64,000 nt of DNA from HXMU1420-13 sp965228545 (GTDB lineage Bacteria; Bacteroidota; Rhodothermia; Balneolales; Balneolaceae), in assembly GCA_965228545.1 (NCBI GenBank), contig OZ245822.1, forward strand, positions 3,286,001-3,350,000, read 5' to 3'. The translations under genes were made by a program, and so were the position numbers. The notes beneath the pieces are model-generated. The model was not told where the DNA came from and did not search any database. It saw nothing but the letters and a program-made list of their open reading frames with translations. This document shows, piece by piece, positions 45,604 through 53,843 of this stretch. Numbering within the stretch: the stretch's first letter is position 1; each line of letters begins with the position of its first letter.

Positions 45604-47073
45604 ATGACCAACTACTTTTCTAAAAATAAGCAGATTGGTTTTGTTGCCGGTCTTGCAGTATTCATTTCAATGTTATTTGTAGATGCTCCAGAGGGCTTAT
45701 CTGAAGCAGCTTGGAATACTGCTGCCGTTACTCTACTAATGGGCATTTGGTGGATTACTGAGGCCATTCCCATTTCCGCCACCGCGCTATTGCCCATAGT
45801 TTTATTTCCTGTATTAAACGTTAGTTCAATATCTGAGGCCACTACTCCGTACGCCAATCCTTTAATATTCCTTTTCATGGGAGGGTTTATCATTGCTCTT
45901 GCTATGGAGAAGTGGCAACTGCATAGGAGAATCGCTATTAGTATTTTAAATGTAGTTGGAGTAAAACCCTCCTCTATTATTGTAGGTTTTATTATAGCCG
46001 CCTCGTTTTTAAGCATGTGGGTAAGCAATACCGCTACTGCTATCATGATGCTTCCTATTGCAGTTTCAATTTTGGATCTTATAGATTCTGAAGATAAAAA
46101 AGGAAAGCTTAATTTTGAGATCGCTCTGATTTTAAGCATTGCCTATGCGTGCAATATAGGCGGAATGGGTACGCTTATCGGCACCCCACCGAATGCATTA
46201 CTGGCAGGTTTTTTAAATGAAAATTATGGGATAGTAATTAGCTTTGTAGAATGGATGATGATAGGGGTTCCTTTAATGCTAATTTCATTGCCTATAATGT
46301 ATTTCGTATTAACAAAAGTTGCCTATCCGATAAAAATTCAAGAACTAAAGGGTGGTAAAGAGTTGATCAGTAGCCAATTAAAAAAACTTGGTAGAATTAC
46401 TAATCAAGAGAAAAAAGTAGCAATAGTGTTTCTATCGGCTGCCCTTCTTTGGATTTTTAGACCGCTAATTGGAAATATTATTCCTGGACTTTCGGATGCT
46501 GGAATAGCGATTTTTGCTTCAGTCATTCTGTTTATTATTCCATCAGGTAATAAGGACAATGCAGGATTATTAAAGTGGTCTGATACCATAAAACTTCCTT
46601 GGGGCGTGCTATTATTATTTGGTGGCGGTCTTAGTATGGCTTCAGCAATAAGTAATACCGGATTGGCAAGTTGGATCGGTAATGGAATTGGTGGGTTAAA
46701 CGCATGGCCAATCATCTTTATAATTATCATTGTTATTGCACTCATCGTGTTTTTAACAGAAATGACGAGTAACACAGCCTCAACGGCAGCTTTCCTGCCC
46801 ATTCTGGTTTCCGTAGCTATTGGTTTGGGCCAAAACCCACTACTACTTGCTATACCAACTGTTTTTGGGGCTAGTTGTGCATTTATGCTACCGGTAGCTA
46901 CGCCACCAAATGCCATTGTATATGGAAGTGGAAAAATTACTATTCCCGAAATGGCTAAAGCCGGATTATGGCTGAATCTAATTTTTATAGTATTACTATC
47001 GGTTGCATCGCTTACATTAATTAGCTGGGTATTTGGAGTAGAGTTGGGCGTAATCCCCGAATGGGCAATGTAA
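45604..47073 (+). CDS. SLC13/DASS-type sodium:carboxylate transporter
   Basis: 489 aa, about 12 membrane helices. The duplicated SNT motifs are seen as MWVSNTATAIMMLPI and TEMTSNTASTAAFLPI, both part of the Na+/substrate site, and ITEAIPISATALLPIVLFP is the family entry. It starts 7 bases after the PcRGLX-like gene and ends the locus. It may import an acidic product (uronate, dicarboxylate) or an anionic by-product; sulfate transport is less likely. Confidence 0.88.
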   Translation: MTNYFSKNKQIGFVAGLAVFISMLFVDAPEGLSEAAWNTAAVTLLMGIWWITEAIPISATALLPIVLFPVLNVSSISEATTPYANPLIFLFMGGFIIALAMEKWQLHRRIAISILNVVGVKPSSIIVGFIIAASFLSMWVSNTATAIMMLPIAVSILDLIDSEDKKGKLNFEIALILSIAYACNIGGMGTLIGTPPNALLAGFLNENYGIVISFVEWMMIGVPLMLISLPIMYFVLTKVAYPIKIQELKGGKELISSQLKKLGRITNQEKKVAIVFLSAALLWIFRPLIGNIIPGLSDAGIAIFASVILFIIPSGNKDNAGLLKWSDTIKLPWGVLLLFGGGLSMASAISNTGLASWIGNGIGGLNAWPIIFIIIIVIALIVFLTEMTSNTASTAAFLPILVSVAIGLGQNPLLLAIPTVFGASCAFMLPVATPPNAIVYGSGKITIPEMAKAGLWLNLIFIVLLSVASLTLISWVFGVELGVIPEWAM

Positions 47074-47084
47074 TAAACGCTAAG

Positions 47085-47693
47085 TTATAGCTTATCAATT
47101 ATCTTGAAACTCTCTTTGCCCTCGTTTAGTAGTAAATGCAGAATCGAACGTTCTGCGTTCTGTGCAATATCTGGTGGATCAATTTCAATAGTTCCGGCCC
47201 CTTCGATTCTATGAATATAATTCTTCGATTGATACTCCTGAAAAATAAAAGTAGCATTTTTAGCATCGAAATTGGTTTTACTAGCCAGTGTATAATCTAA
47301 CTCAATTTCTAAAAAACAAAGTAGCCTTTCAAATACTGTAAGGTTGAAATCAATAAGTTTTTCAGAATACCGGGTTTCATCGAATAGTGCGACAAGTTCA
47401 TCTTCGAAATAATCGAACCACGTGGCAGAGTGAAAGTTGTGATGAATCCCATTCCAAAAAGGAGTAAACCAGTCTACTTGATGATCGATGCGGACTTCCC
47501 TAATGGCTTTCTTTTTATCTTCGGTTTTGATGGGTATATTTATCCACTCTGTATCGGTTATACTCGCCCGGTGCGTTCTTCCTTTTCTCGACCATTGATC
47601 TTCGTCTAATAAAATCACTCTATCGGCACGAAGCATGGCTACCAGGTCGTATAAATTGGGGGCGAATTGGGGTTGGATGTATGCTACGCGCAA
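47085..47693 (-). CDS. WbqC family protein
   Basis: 202 aa. The start MRVAYIQPQFAPNLYDL and WINIPI, FWNGIHHNFHSATWF and DFNLTVFERLLCFLEI patterns match the WbqC-like family, often found near O-antigen or cell-envelope genes and suspected of amide-bond or transferase chemistry. It converges with the SLC13 gene with an 11-base gap. Function in this organism is unknown. Confidence 0.8.
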   Translation of the reverse strand: MRVAYIQPQFAPNLYDLVAMLRADRVILLDEDQWSRKGRTHRASITDTEWINIPIKTEDKKKAIREVRIDHQVDWFTPFWNGIHHNFHSATWFDYFEDELVALFDETRYSEKLIDFNLTVFERLLCFLEIELDYTLASKTNFDAKNATFIFQEYQSKNYIHRIEGAGTIEIDPPDIAQNAERSILHLLLNEGKESFKIIDKL

Positions 47694-47802
47694 TGTTAAA
47701 TGTTAGGTTTTAAATGTTAGATGATTGGATCAAGTGAATATATTCAACATTTAAAACTTAGCATTCAACATTCTTACCACAAAAGCCTTTCTAGAAATTT
47801 TG

Positions 47803-47810
47803 TACCTTTG
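47803..47810 (+). promoter_or_regulatory. Candidate -7 element of gltX (TAnnTTTG type)
   Basis: TACCTTTG lies 38 bases before the gltX ATG and matches the Bacteroidota-type -7 consensus TAnnTTTG. A clear -33 TTTG at the expected distance is not evident. Confidence 0.45.
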
Positions 47811-47847
47811 TGGCCCTTATACTTTTAATCAAAGCATAGAATAAAAC

Positions 47848-49329
47848 ATGAGCGTTCGCGTACGTTTCGCACCATCACCAACCGGATTTCTTCACATTGG
47901 CGGATTAAGAACCGCATTATATAATTACCTGTTTGCCCGCCATCACGGCGGCACCTTTGTTCTTCGTATTGAAGACACCGATCAATCTAGATATGTTGAG
48001 GATGCTGAAGCTGATATCATCCGATCGCTGGAATGGGCTGGAATGACAATAGATGAAGGTCCAAATGCGCCCGGTGAAGTTGGCCCATATCGCCAAAGTG
48101 AACGTAAAGAAATGTACCACGAATACGCGATGCAGTTGATCGAAAACGGCAATGCGTATTACGCCTTCGATACCACCGAAGAGATTGACGAAATGCGTGA
48201 GCGATTGAAGGCATCGGGAAATCCATCCCCAAAATACGATTCAATTACTCGCCAGAGTATGAAAAACAGCTTGACTCTTCCGCAAGATGAAGTTGAGCGT
48301 CGATTAGCAGCTGGTGATGAATACGTAGTTCGATTAAAAGTACCTCGCCGAGAAACTGTAAAGTTTGAGGATTTAATCCGTGGTATTGTTTCGTTTGATA
48401 CCTCAGGATTGGACGATCAGGTGTTGTTAAAATCGGATGGAATGCCGACCTATCATTTGGCGAATGTTGTGGATGACCATACCATGAAAATTACACATGT
48501 GATTCGTGGAGAAGAGTGGTTGAGTTCGGCGCCAAAGCACATGTTGTTGTATCAAGCGTTTGGTTGGGAAGCTCCTACGATGGCGCATTTGCCGTTGATT
48601 ATGAGTCCGAGCGGCGGGAAGCTATCGAAGCGAAAAGCGGAGAGCGAAGGAATTCCTGTAAATACGAAAGATTACATTTCGGGCAACTACGAACCGGAAG
48701 CGTTAATTAATTTTTTGGCTTATTTGGGATGGAGTCCGGGCGACGATTCCGAAATCCACAACATGAAAGAACTTTGCGAGCTTTTTACACTTGATCGGGT
48801 AAGTAAAGGTGGGGCAGTGTTCAATCACAAAAAACTGATGTGGTATAACGAACATTATATCCGAGAAACCAGTGTCGAAGATCTTCAACCAAGAGTAAAA
48901 GCTTTGGCCGAACAAGCCGGTTTTGATACTAAAGACGATGCCTATCTGAAAACGGTTATTGAACTACTTCATGAGCGTGTATCAAAAGTGGATGAGTTTG
49001 TAGAAATGGGATCGTTTTTCTTCGAAGCTCCTAAAGAATACGATGAAAAAGCATTGAAGAAATGGAAAGACGATAGTGCAGCCATGGTGAAAGCCTATCA
49101 AGAAAAAGTTGAGGCACTTTCTGGTGATGATTTCGCAGCAGTTAATTTAAAAGCAGCTTTAGAAGCAGTTGTCGCTGAACAAGAAGTTGGATTCGGGAAA
49201 GTGATGATGCCTGTTCGCATTGCTACAACCGGACAAGGTTTTGGCCCCGACTTATTCCCGGCACTTGAATTACTCGGCAAAGATGAAGTTATTTCGCGCA
49301 TCGAATCTTCACTTGAACGTCTTTCTTAA
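47848..49329 (+). CDS. gltX: Glutamyl-tRNA synthetase
   Basis: 493 aa. RFAPSPTGFLHIGGLRTALYNYLFAR holds the HIGH-type motif (HIGG, residues 16-19), and KLSKR (258-262) is the KMSKS motif. RIEDTDQSRYVEDAE and HVIRGEEWLSSAPKH are conserved class I GluRS segments. Length is normal. Charges tRNA-Glu, possibly also tRNA-Gln. The following PBP4 gene begins 11 bases after the stop. Confidence 0.96.
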   Translation: MSVRVRFAPSPTGFLHIGGLRTALYNYLFARHHGGTFVLRIEDTDQSRYVEDAEADIIRSLEWAGMTIDEGPNAPGEVGPYRQSERKEMYHEYAMQLIENGNAYYAFDTTEEIDEMRERLKASGNPSPKYDSITRQSMKNSLTLPQDEVERRLAAGDEYVVRLKVPRRETVKFEDLIRGIVSFDTSGLDDQVLLKSDGMPTYHLANVVDDHTMKITHVIRGEEWLSSAPKHMLLYQAFGWEAPTMAHLPLIMSPSGGKLSKRKAESEGIPVNTKDYISGNYEPEALINFLAYLGWSPGDDSEIHNMKELCELFTLDRVSKGGAVFNHKKLMWYNEHYIRETSVEDLQPRVKALAEQAGFDTKDDAYLKTVIELLHERVSKVDEFVEMGSFFFEAPKEYDEKALKKWKDDSAAMVKAYQEKVEALSGDDFAAVNLKAALEAVVAEQEVGFGKVMMPVRIATTGQGFGPDLFPALELLGKDEVISRIESSLERLS

Positions 49330-49339
49330 GCTCAAATCT

Positions 49340-50719
49340 ATGAATAGTAAATGGTTGATGATTACGCTGGCAATCGGAATGCTTGCCTGCAAAACCTCGG
49401 AAATTGCTACAGAGCCAGATAATAGCTTTATACCTGAGATCACGGAAGAAGAATCTCTGGCTACCATTTTCAAGAATTCTGAGACCTTTGCCAACACAAT
49501 AACCGGGTTCATGTTGTACGATCCTGAGGCAGATTCTATCTTATATGCGGTTAATGAAACCAAGTACATGAATCCGGCTTCGAACACAAAGTTGTTCACT
49601 TACTATGCTGGTAAACGAGTGTTAGATGATCGGCTTCCTGCATTAAAATATGTGATCAAAGACGATTCTCTCATCTTTTGGGGTACTGGCGATCCTTCGT
49701 TCTTGCATCCCGATTTTGGGACCATGGATGTGTACTATTTACTCAAAGATTTTGAAGGTGAGTTGTTTTTTTCGGATTCCAATTACGATGATGAGAACTT
49801 AGGTCCGGGTTGGTCCTGGGCTGATTATAACGCCTACTATTCGGCAGAGAAAAGTCCGCTTCCGATGTATGGAAATGTGGCGAGGGTAACCATCGAACAC
49901 ATTGAAGAGTATCGAATTGCCAAGAAGGACGGAGAATATCAGATTAGTCCGGCTATTTTTAATGATTACATTAAAGAGGCCGAACGTAGCGAAAACGCAC
50001 AATTTGTTCTGAGCCGAGATCGTGTAGGTAATGAATTTGACTATCTGTTTACCTCCGACACAAGCAGGTATACAACAGATAAACCCTTTCACTACACTCC
50101 TGAGTTTGTAGTTGAGCTACTCTCTGATACATTGAATAAACCCGTTACATATTTACCGGAGGCAAGGCTTCCCGAGGTGCATCGTACTGTTTATAGTATG
50201 AAAACCGATGAGTTGTTGAAGGAAATGATGTTGCCCAGCGATAATCAAGCAGCCGAACAAATTATGTTAATGGTAGCTGCTGAATTGGGAATGGACTTGA
50301 ATTCGAGAGCGGCAATCAATCACGTGGTGGACACTTTTTTGTACGATTTACCGGATTCACCAAACTGGAGAGATGGTTCTGGATTGAGTCGATATAATTT
50401 GTTTACTCCAAGAACCATGGTGGCATTGCTCGAAAAAATTGATGAGCTGGTTGATGATGAACAATTATTCGACGAGTTACCTCAAGGAGGAAAACAAGGT
50501 ACCATTCGTAGACTGTATTCCAATAAAGATGGTGGTGAGCCCTATGTTTTTGCTAAAACAGGCACGTTGAGTAATAATCACTGCTTAAGCGGGTACATCG
50601 TAACGGAATCTGGGAATAAACTGATTTTCAGTTTTATGAATAACAATTATGTGATTCCCACCCGTCAGGTACAAGCCCAGATGGACGAAGTACTTTGGTA
50701 CATTTATAAGAATTATTGA
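49340..50719 (+). CDS. dacB: D-Ala-D-Ala carboxypeptidase/endopeptidase (PBP4, S13 family) lipoprotein
   Basis: 459 aa from ATG 49340, where a lipoprotein signal begins (WLMITLAIGMLACKTSE); the frame extends into gltX but that part is discarded. The three active-site motifs are S81-N-T-K84, S300-D-N302 and K406-T-G408. It trims peptidoglycan peptides in the periplasm. The sequence after the stop begins the palindromic repeat array. Confidence 0.88.
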   Translation: MNSKWLMITLAIGMLACKTSEIATEPDNSFIPEITEEESLATIFKNSETFANTITGFMLYDPEADSILYAVNETKYMNPASNTKLFTYYAGKRVLDDRLPALKYVIKDDSLIFWGTGDPSFLHPDFGTMDVYYLLKDFEGELFFSDSNYDDENLGPGWSWADYNAYYSAEKSPLPMYGNVARVTIEHIEEYRIAKKDGEYQISPAIFNDYIKEAERSENAQFVLSRDRVGNEFDYLFTSDTSRYTTDKPFHYTPEFVVELLSDTLNKPVTYLPEARLPEVHRTVYSMKTDELLKEMMLPSDNQAAEQIMLMVAAELGMDLNSRAAINHVVDTFLYDLPDSPNWRDGSGLSRYNLFTPRTMVALLEKIDELVDDEQLFDELPQGGKQGTIRRLYSNKDGGEPYVFAKTGTLSNNHCLSGYIVTESGNKLIFSFMNNNYVIPTRQVQAQMDEVLWYIYKNY

Positions 50720-50743
50720 TTTGGTGAAGCACTCTTCATTCTC

Positions 50744-51460
50744 GTCATCCCTGCGTAAGCAGGGATCTAGAGATTGATAAGATCGAATTGCTTTAAAATA
50801 AGCTCAAGATTCCCACCTTCGCGGGAATGACTATGAAGATAAATTGGGGGTTGGTCAACGATCTAAGTCATCCCGCAGCGAATGCCGTGGTCTAGAGATT
50901 GATAAGATCGAATTGCTTTAAAATAAGCTCAAGATTCCCACCTTCGTGGGAATGACTATGAAGATAAAATAGAGGTTGGTCAACAATCCAGGTCATCCCG
51001 CAGCGAATGCCGGGATCTGAAGCTAAGTTTAAGCTTCGAGTTTCTGTTAAAGTTCCAGATTCCTGCCTACGCATGATTGACCTTTTAATGCGTATGTTGC
51101 TTGAAAAAACCTCGTCATCCCTGCGTAGGCAGGGATCTAGAGATTGATAAGATCGAGTTGCTTTAAAATAAGCTCAAGATTCCCACCTTCGTGGGAATGA
51201 CTATGAAGATAAAATAGAGGTTGATCTACAATCCAGGTCATCCCGCAGCGAATGCCGTGGTCTAGAGATTGATAAGATCGAGTTGCTTTAAAATAAGCTC
51301 AAGATTCCCACCTTCGTGGGAATGACTATGTAGATAAATTGGGGGTTGGTCAACGATCTAAGTCATCCCGCAGCGAATGCCGTGGTCTGTGGCTGTGTAC
51401 AAGTTTCGAGTTTCTGTTAAAGTTCTAGATTACTGCCTACGTAGAAATGACTTAAATAGT
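50744..51460 (+). repeat. Higher-order array of palindromic (REP/MITE-like) repeats
   Basis: Six units start with GTCATCCC at 50744, 50867, 50992, 51114, 51237 and 51362. Types A (123 bp), B (125 bp) and C (about 100-122 bp) occur as A-B-C-A-B-C, so a roughly 370-bp block was duplicated. A and B units share GATTGATAAGATCGA...GCTTTAAAATAAGCTCAAG and end with TTCCCACCTTCG(C/T)GGGAATGAC, a hairpin. The A unit opens with CCCTGCGTA(A/G)GCAGGG, another hairpin; the outer GTCAT/ATGAC ends are inverted. C units share CGAGTTTCTGTTAAAGTT. Short frames inside are not genes. Confidence 0.9.
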
Positions 51461-51474
51461 GCTCTATAACGTAA

Positions 51475-52956
51475 TCACGGATTATCAAAATCGTCTTCTA
51501 GCTTAGCTTCGCCACGAGCTTCTTTTAAGCTTCTGATCTTGATCTTAGCTATAGCAAGAAACATCGTCATAAATGGACTGATTATATTGAAGAAGGCAAA
51601 TGGGAGATAAGTGAGTGTAGATACACCTAAAACGCCAGCGTGATAAGCACCACAGGTATTCCAAGGCACTAACACAGAAGTAACCGTTCCGGAATCTTCG
51701 AGTGTACGACTCAAGTTTTCCGGCGCAAGATCCATGTCTTTGTAAGTGTCGGTATACATGCGACCCGGAACAACAATAGCTAAATATTGATCCGAAGCAG
51801 TAATGTTAAAAAACAAACAAGTTCCTACTGTTGAGGCAACCAATGATCCGGCACTGTTTACTACCGAAATTACCGCTTCGGCAATACGTTTTAGCATCCC
51901 GCATCTTTCCATAACCCCACCGAACATCATAGCAGCAAAAATAATCCATACGGTACCAAGCATTCCAAACATACCGCTTGAGCTAAGTAAGTCATCCACC
52001 AAAGCGTTACCGGTTGCAACAGTAACATCGCCGTAGAATGCAGTCATTACGCCAACATAGGCAGCCTCCCAGGTGTAGCTCTCATATCCTGAAACGGCTA
52101 AAATTACATCGGATTGAAAAATCAGTGCAAAAATCCCACCCAAAACCGCACCAGCCAGAATTGCCGGTATTGCAGGGACTTTCTTTACGATGAGGGCAAT
52201 TACTATTACCGGAACCAAAAATAACCATCCGTTAATGTTAAATTGACTATCGATGGCATCAAGTATTTCTTGCGTGTTAACCGTTGCTCCTGTTTTGGTG
52301 CTGGTTAATCCTAGAATCAAAAAAATTATTAAGGCAATGCTAATGGAGGGAACCGTGGTGTACGCCATATATCGGATGTGTGTAAATAAATCGGTACCGG
52401 CCATGGCAGGCGCTAAGTTGGTTGTATCAGAAAGTGGCGACATTTTATCTCCGAAATAAGCGCCAGAAATTATCGCACCGGCAACCATTCCAATGTTAAT
52501 TCCTAAGGCAGTTCCAATGCCAACCAGTGCGATACCAACAGTTGCAGAGGTGGTCCAACTAGAACCCGTAGCTACCGAAACTATGGCACAAACTATACAA
52601 GCGGCAACGAGGAAGATAGTTGGGTTCAGAATCATCAAACCGTAATAAATCATAGCCGGAACCACACCACTCAGCAACCAAGTACCGGCTAGAGATCCTA
52701 TCAACAGAAGAATAATGATAGAAGCCATCGCAGAGCTGATACTTTTCACCATCCCGGAACGAATTTCTTTCCAGCTATAGCCCAATTGAATAGCAACAAT
52801 GCTTGCCACAGCTGCAGACAACATCAGAATAATTTGATTAGATCCATCTAGAGAGGCATCTCCGTAAATCCGAACATTTAAAAACAACGTGATAATGAGA
52901 AAAATGATAGGAATAAATGCTTGAAGAAGCGTTGGTTTCTTATGGGTATAGGTCAT
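51475..52956 (-). CDS. nhaC: Na+/H+ antiporter (NhaC family)
   Basis: 493 aa, about 11-12 membrane helices. ATGSSWTTSATVGIALVGIG and SGAYFGDKMSPLSDTTNLAPAMAG are NhaC signatures, and NTCGAYHAGVLGVSTLTYLPFAFFN occurs near the end. It exports Na+ in exchange for H+, as expected for a marine or haloalkaline organism. The C-terminal tail is charged. Its stop lies just after the repeat array, which sits between the convergent dacB and nhaC genes. Confidence 0.9.
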   Translation of the reverse strand: MTYTHKKPTLLQAFIPIIFLIITLFLNVRIYGDASLDGSNQIILMLSAAVASIVAIQLGYSWKEIRSGMVKSISSAMASIIILLLIGSLAGTWLLSGVVPAMIYYGLMILNPTIFLVAACIVCAIVSVATGSSWTTSATVGIALVGIGTALGINIGMVAGAIISGAYFGDKMSPLSDTTNLAPAMAGTDLFTHIRYMAYTTVPSISIALIIFLILGLTSTKTGATVNTQEILDAIDSQFNINGWLFLVPVIVIALIVKKVPAIPAILAGAVLGGIFALIFQSDVILAVSGYESYTWEAAYVGVMTAFYGDVTVATGNALVDDLLSSSGMFGMLGTVWIIFAAMMFGGVMERCGMLKRIAEAVISVVNSAGSLVASTVGTCLFFNITASDQYLAIVVPGRMYTDTYKDMDLAPENLSRTLEDSGTVTSVLVPWNTCGAYHAGVLGVSTLTYLPFAFFNIISPFMTMFLAIAKIKIRSLKEARGEAKLEDDFDNP

Positions 52957-53021
52957 GTTGCTGTTGTTAGGATAACCGTTAGGGTATAGTTAGTTAAAAG
53001 AACTTAGAACGTTCAAAAAAA

Positions 53022-53795
53022 TTAAGACTGCAGAGAATAGGTATTCTCATCTAAAAAGTCATCATTATTGGCGTTAAAACGACGTTCAGTGAATTCGACT
53101 TCCCCATCGTAATTAATTAGTACCACTGTGGAGCACCGAGTTCCGTATGTATTTGTTTTGATGTAGATGGACGAAACGGCTTTTTCCCACTCATAAGGGA
53201 TTCCTGTTTGTGGGAGTTCTTCGTCGGTAGCCGGTGTTGAATTTTTAAGAAGATCGAACACATCATTTTTATTTAAAGCGCCGGGTTTTTTTATCACTTT
53301 TCCCAAAGCTTCTTTTGCTTGACTTAACTTTGGCCACGGCGTATTTAGTAATGCATTGCTTACACCATGGATGCCCGGTTCTATCTTCGTTGGGTTTCTG
53401 TTGTAATTAGAGTAATGATGTAAATTCTCACTATCGCCAACCAACACATTAAATCCGGCGTAACTACTGGCTTTTTCATCAAGTTGTTCGAGAAATAATT
53501 TAGGAGAGATGTTTTTCTTTAGATAATCGAGAACAATCTGACCTCTACTAGGTGGATTTGAAACTTCCCAACTTGGGTCGCGATAGTTCGTTAATGCCGC
53601 CCAGCGTGTATTCTTTGTTACTCCCATCCAGGTACCACCGGCTTCTAAATCTTTACCGGCAATAATATGTGGTAAATTCTCGGGGAACCAAGGCTGTGCT
53701 TTACGAGTAGGACGGGCATAAAACTCGTCGCGATTCGACGCTAAAATTAAACGATATTCGGGGTGCACCTTGTATGCAAAGGTTATCAGACACAT
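53022..53795 (-). CDS. NRDE family protein (TANGO2-like)
   Basis: 257 aa starting MCLITFAY, with the NRDE motif at 21-24 (ASNRDEFYARPT) and GGTWMGV and ALTNYRDP segments. Cys2 is positioned to become an N-terminal nucleophile as in Ntn hydrolases. The role is not firmly known; the eukaryotic TANGO2 has been linked to haem and lipid handling. Divergent from the PP2C gene over 48 bases. Confidence 0.88.
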   Translation of the reverse strand: MCLITFAYKVHPEYRLILASNRDEFYARPTRKAQPWFPENLPHIIAGKDLEAGGTWMGVTKNTRWAALTNYRDPSWEVSNPPSRGQIVLDYLKKNISPKLFLEQLDEKASSYAGFNVLVGDSENLHHYSNYNRNPTKIEPGIHGVSNALLNTPWPKLSQAKEALGKVIKKPGALNKNDVFDLLKNSTPATDEELPQTGIPYEWEKAVSSIYIKTNTYGTRCSTVVLINYDGEVEFTERRFNANNDDFLDENTYSLQS

Positions 53796-53843
53796 GTAGT
53801 AACTTTATAAGATATGTTTTAAAAACGCCTAAATCTAAGCATA

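Noticed and set aside
45612..46916. Long minus-strand frames within the SLC13 transporter gene
   Set aside because: They mirror the membrane helices of the real gene and lack start signals; the plus-strand gene has clear family motifs.
49220..49339. Upstream extension of the dacB frame into gltX
   Set aside because: The lipoprotein signal peptide starts at 49340; the extension would bury it and overlaps the conserved gltX C-terminus.
50892..51074. Reading frame on the minus strand inside the repeat array
   Set aside because: It is made entirely of repeat units and has no independent start signal or recognisable protein.
50744..51460. Possible CRISPR array
   Set aside because: Units are 100-125 bp, the intervening sequence is itself repeated, and the repeats are internally palindromic; there are no short constant repeats with unique spacers and no cas genes.
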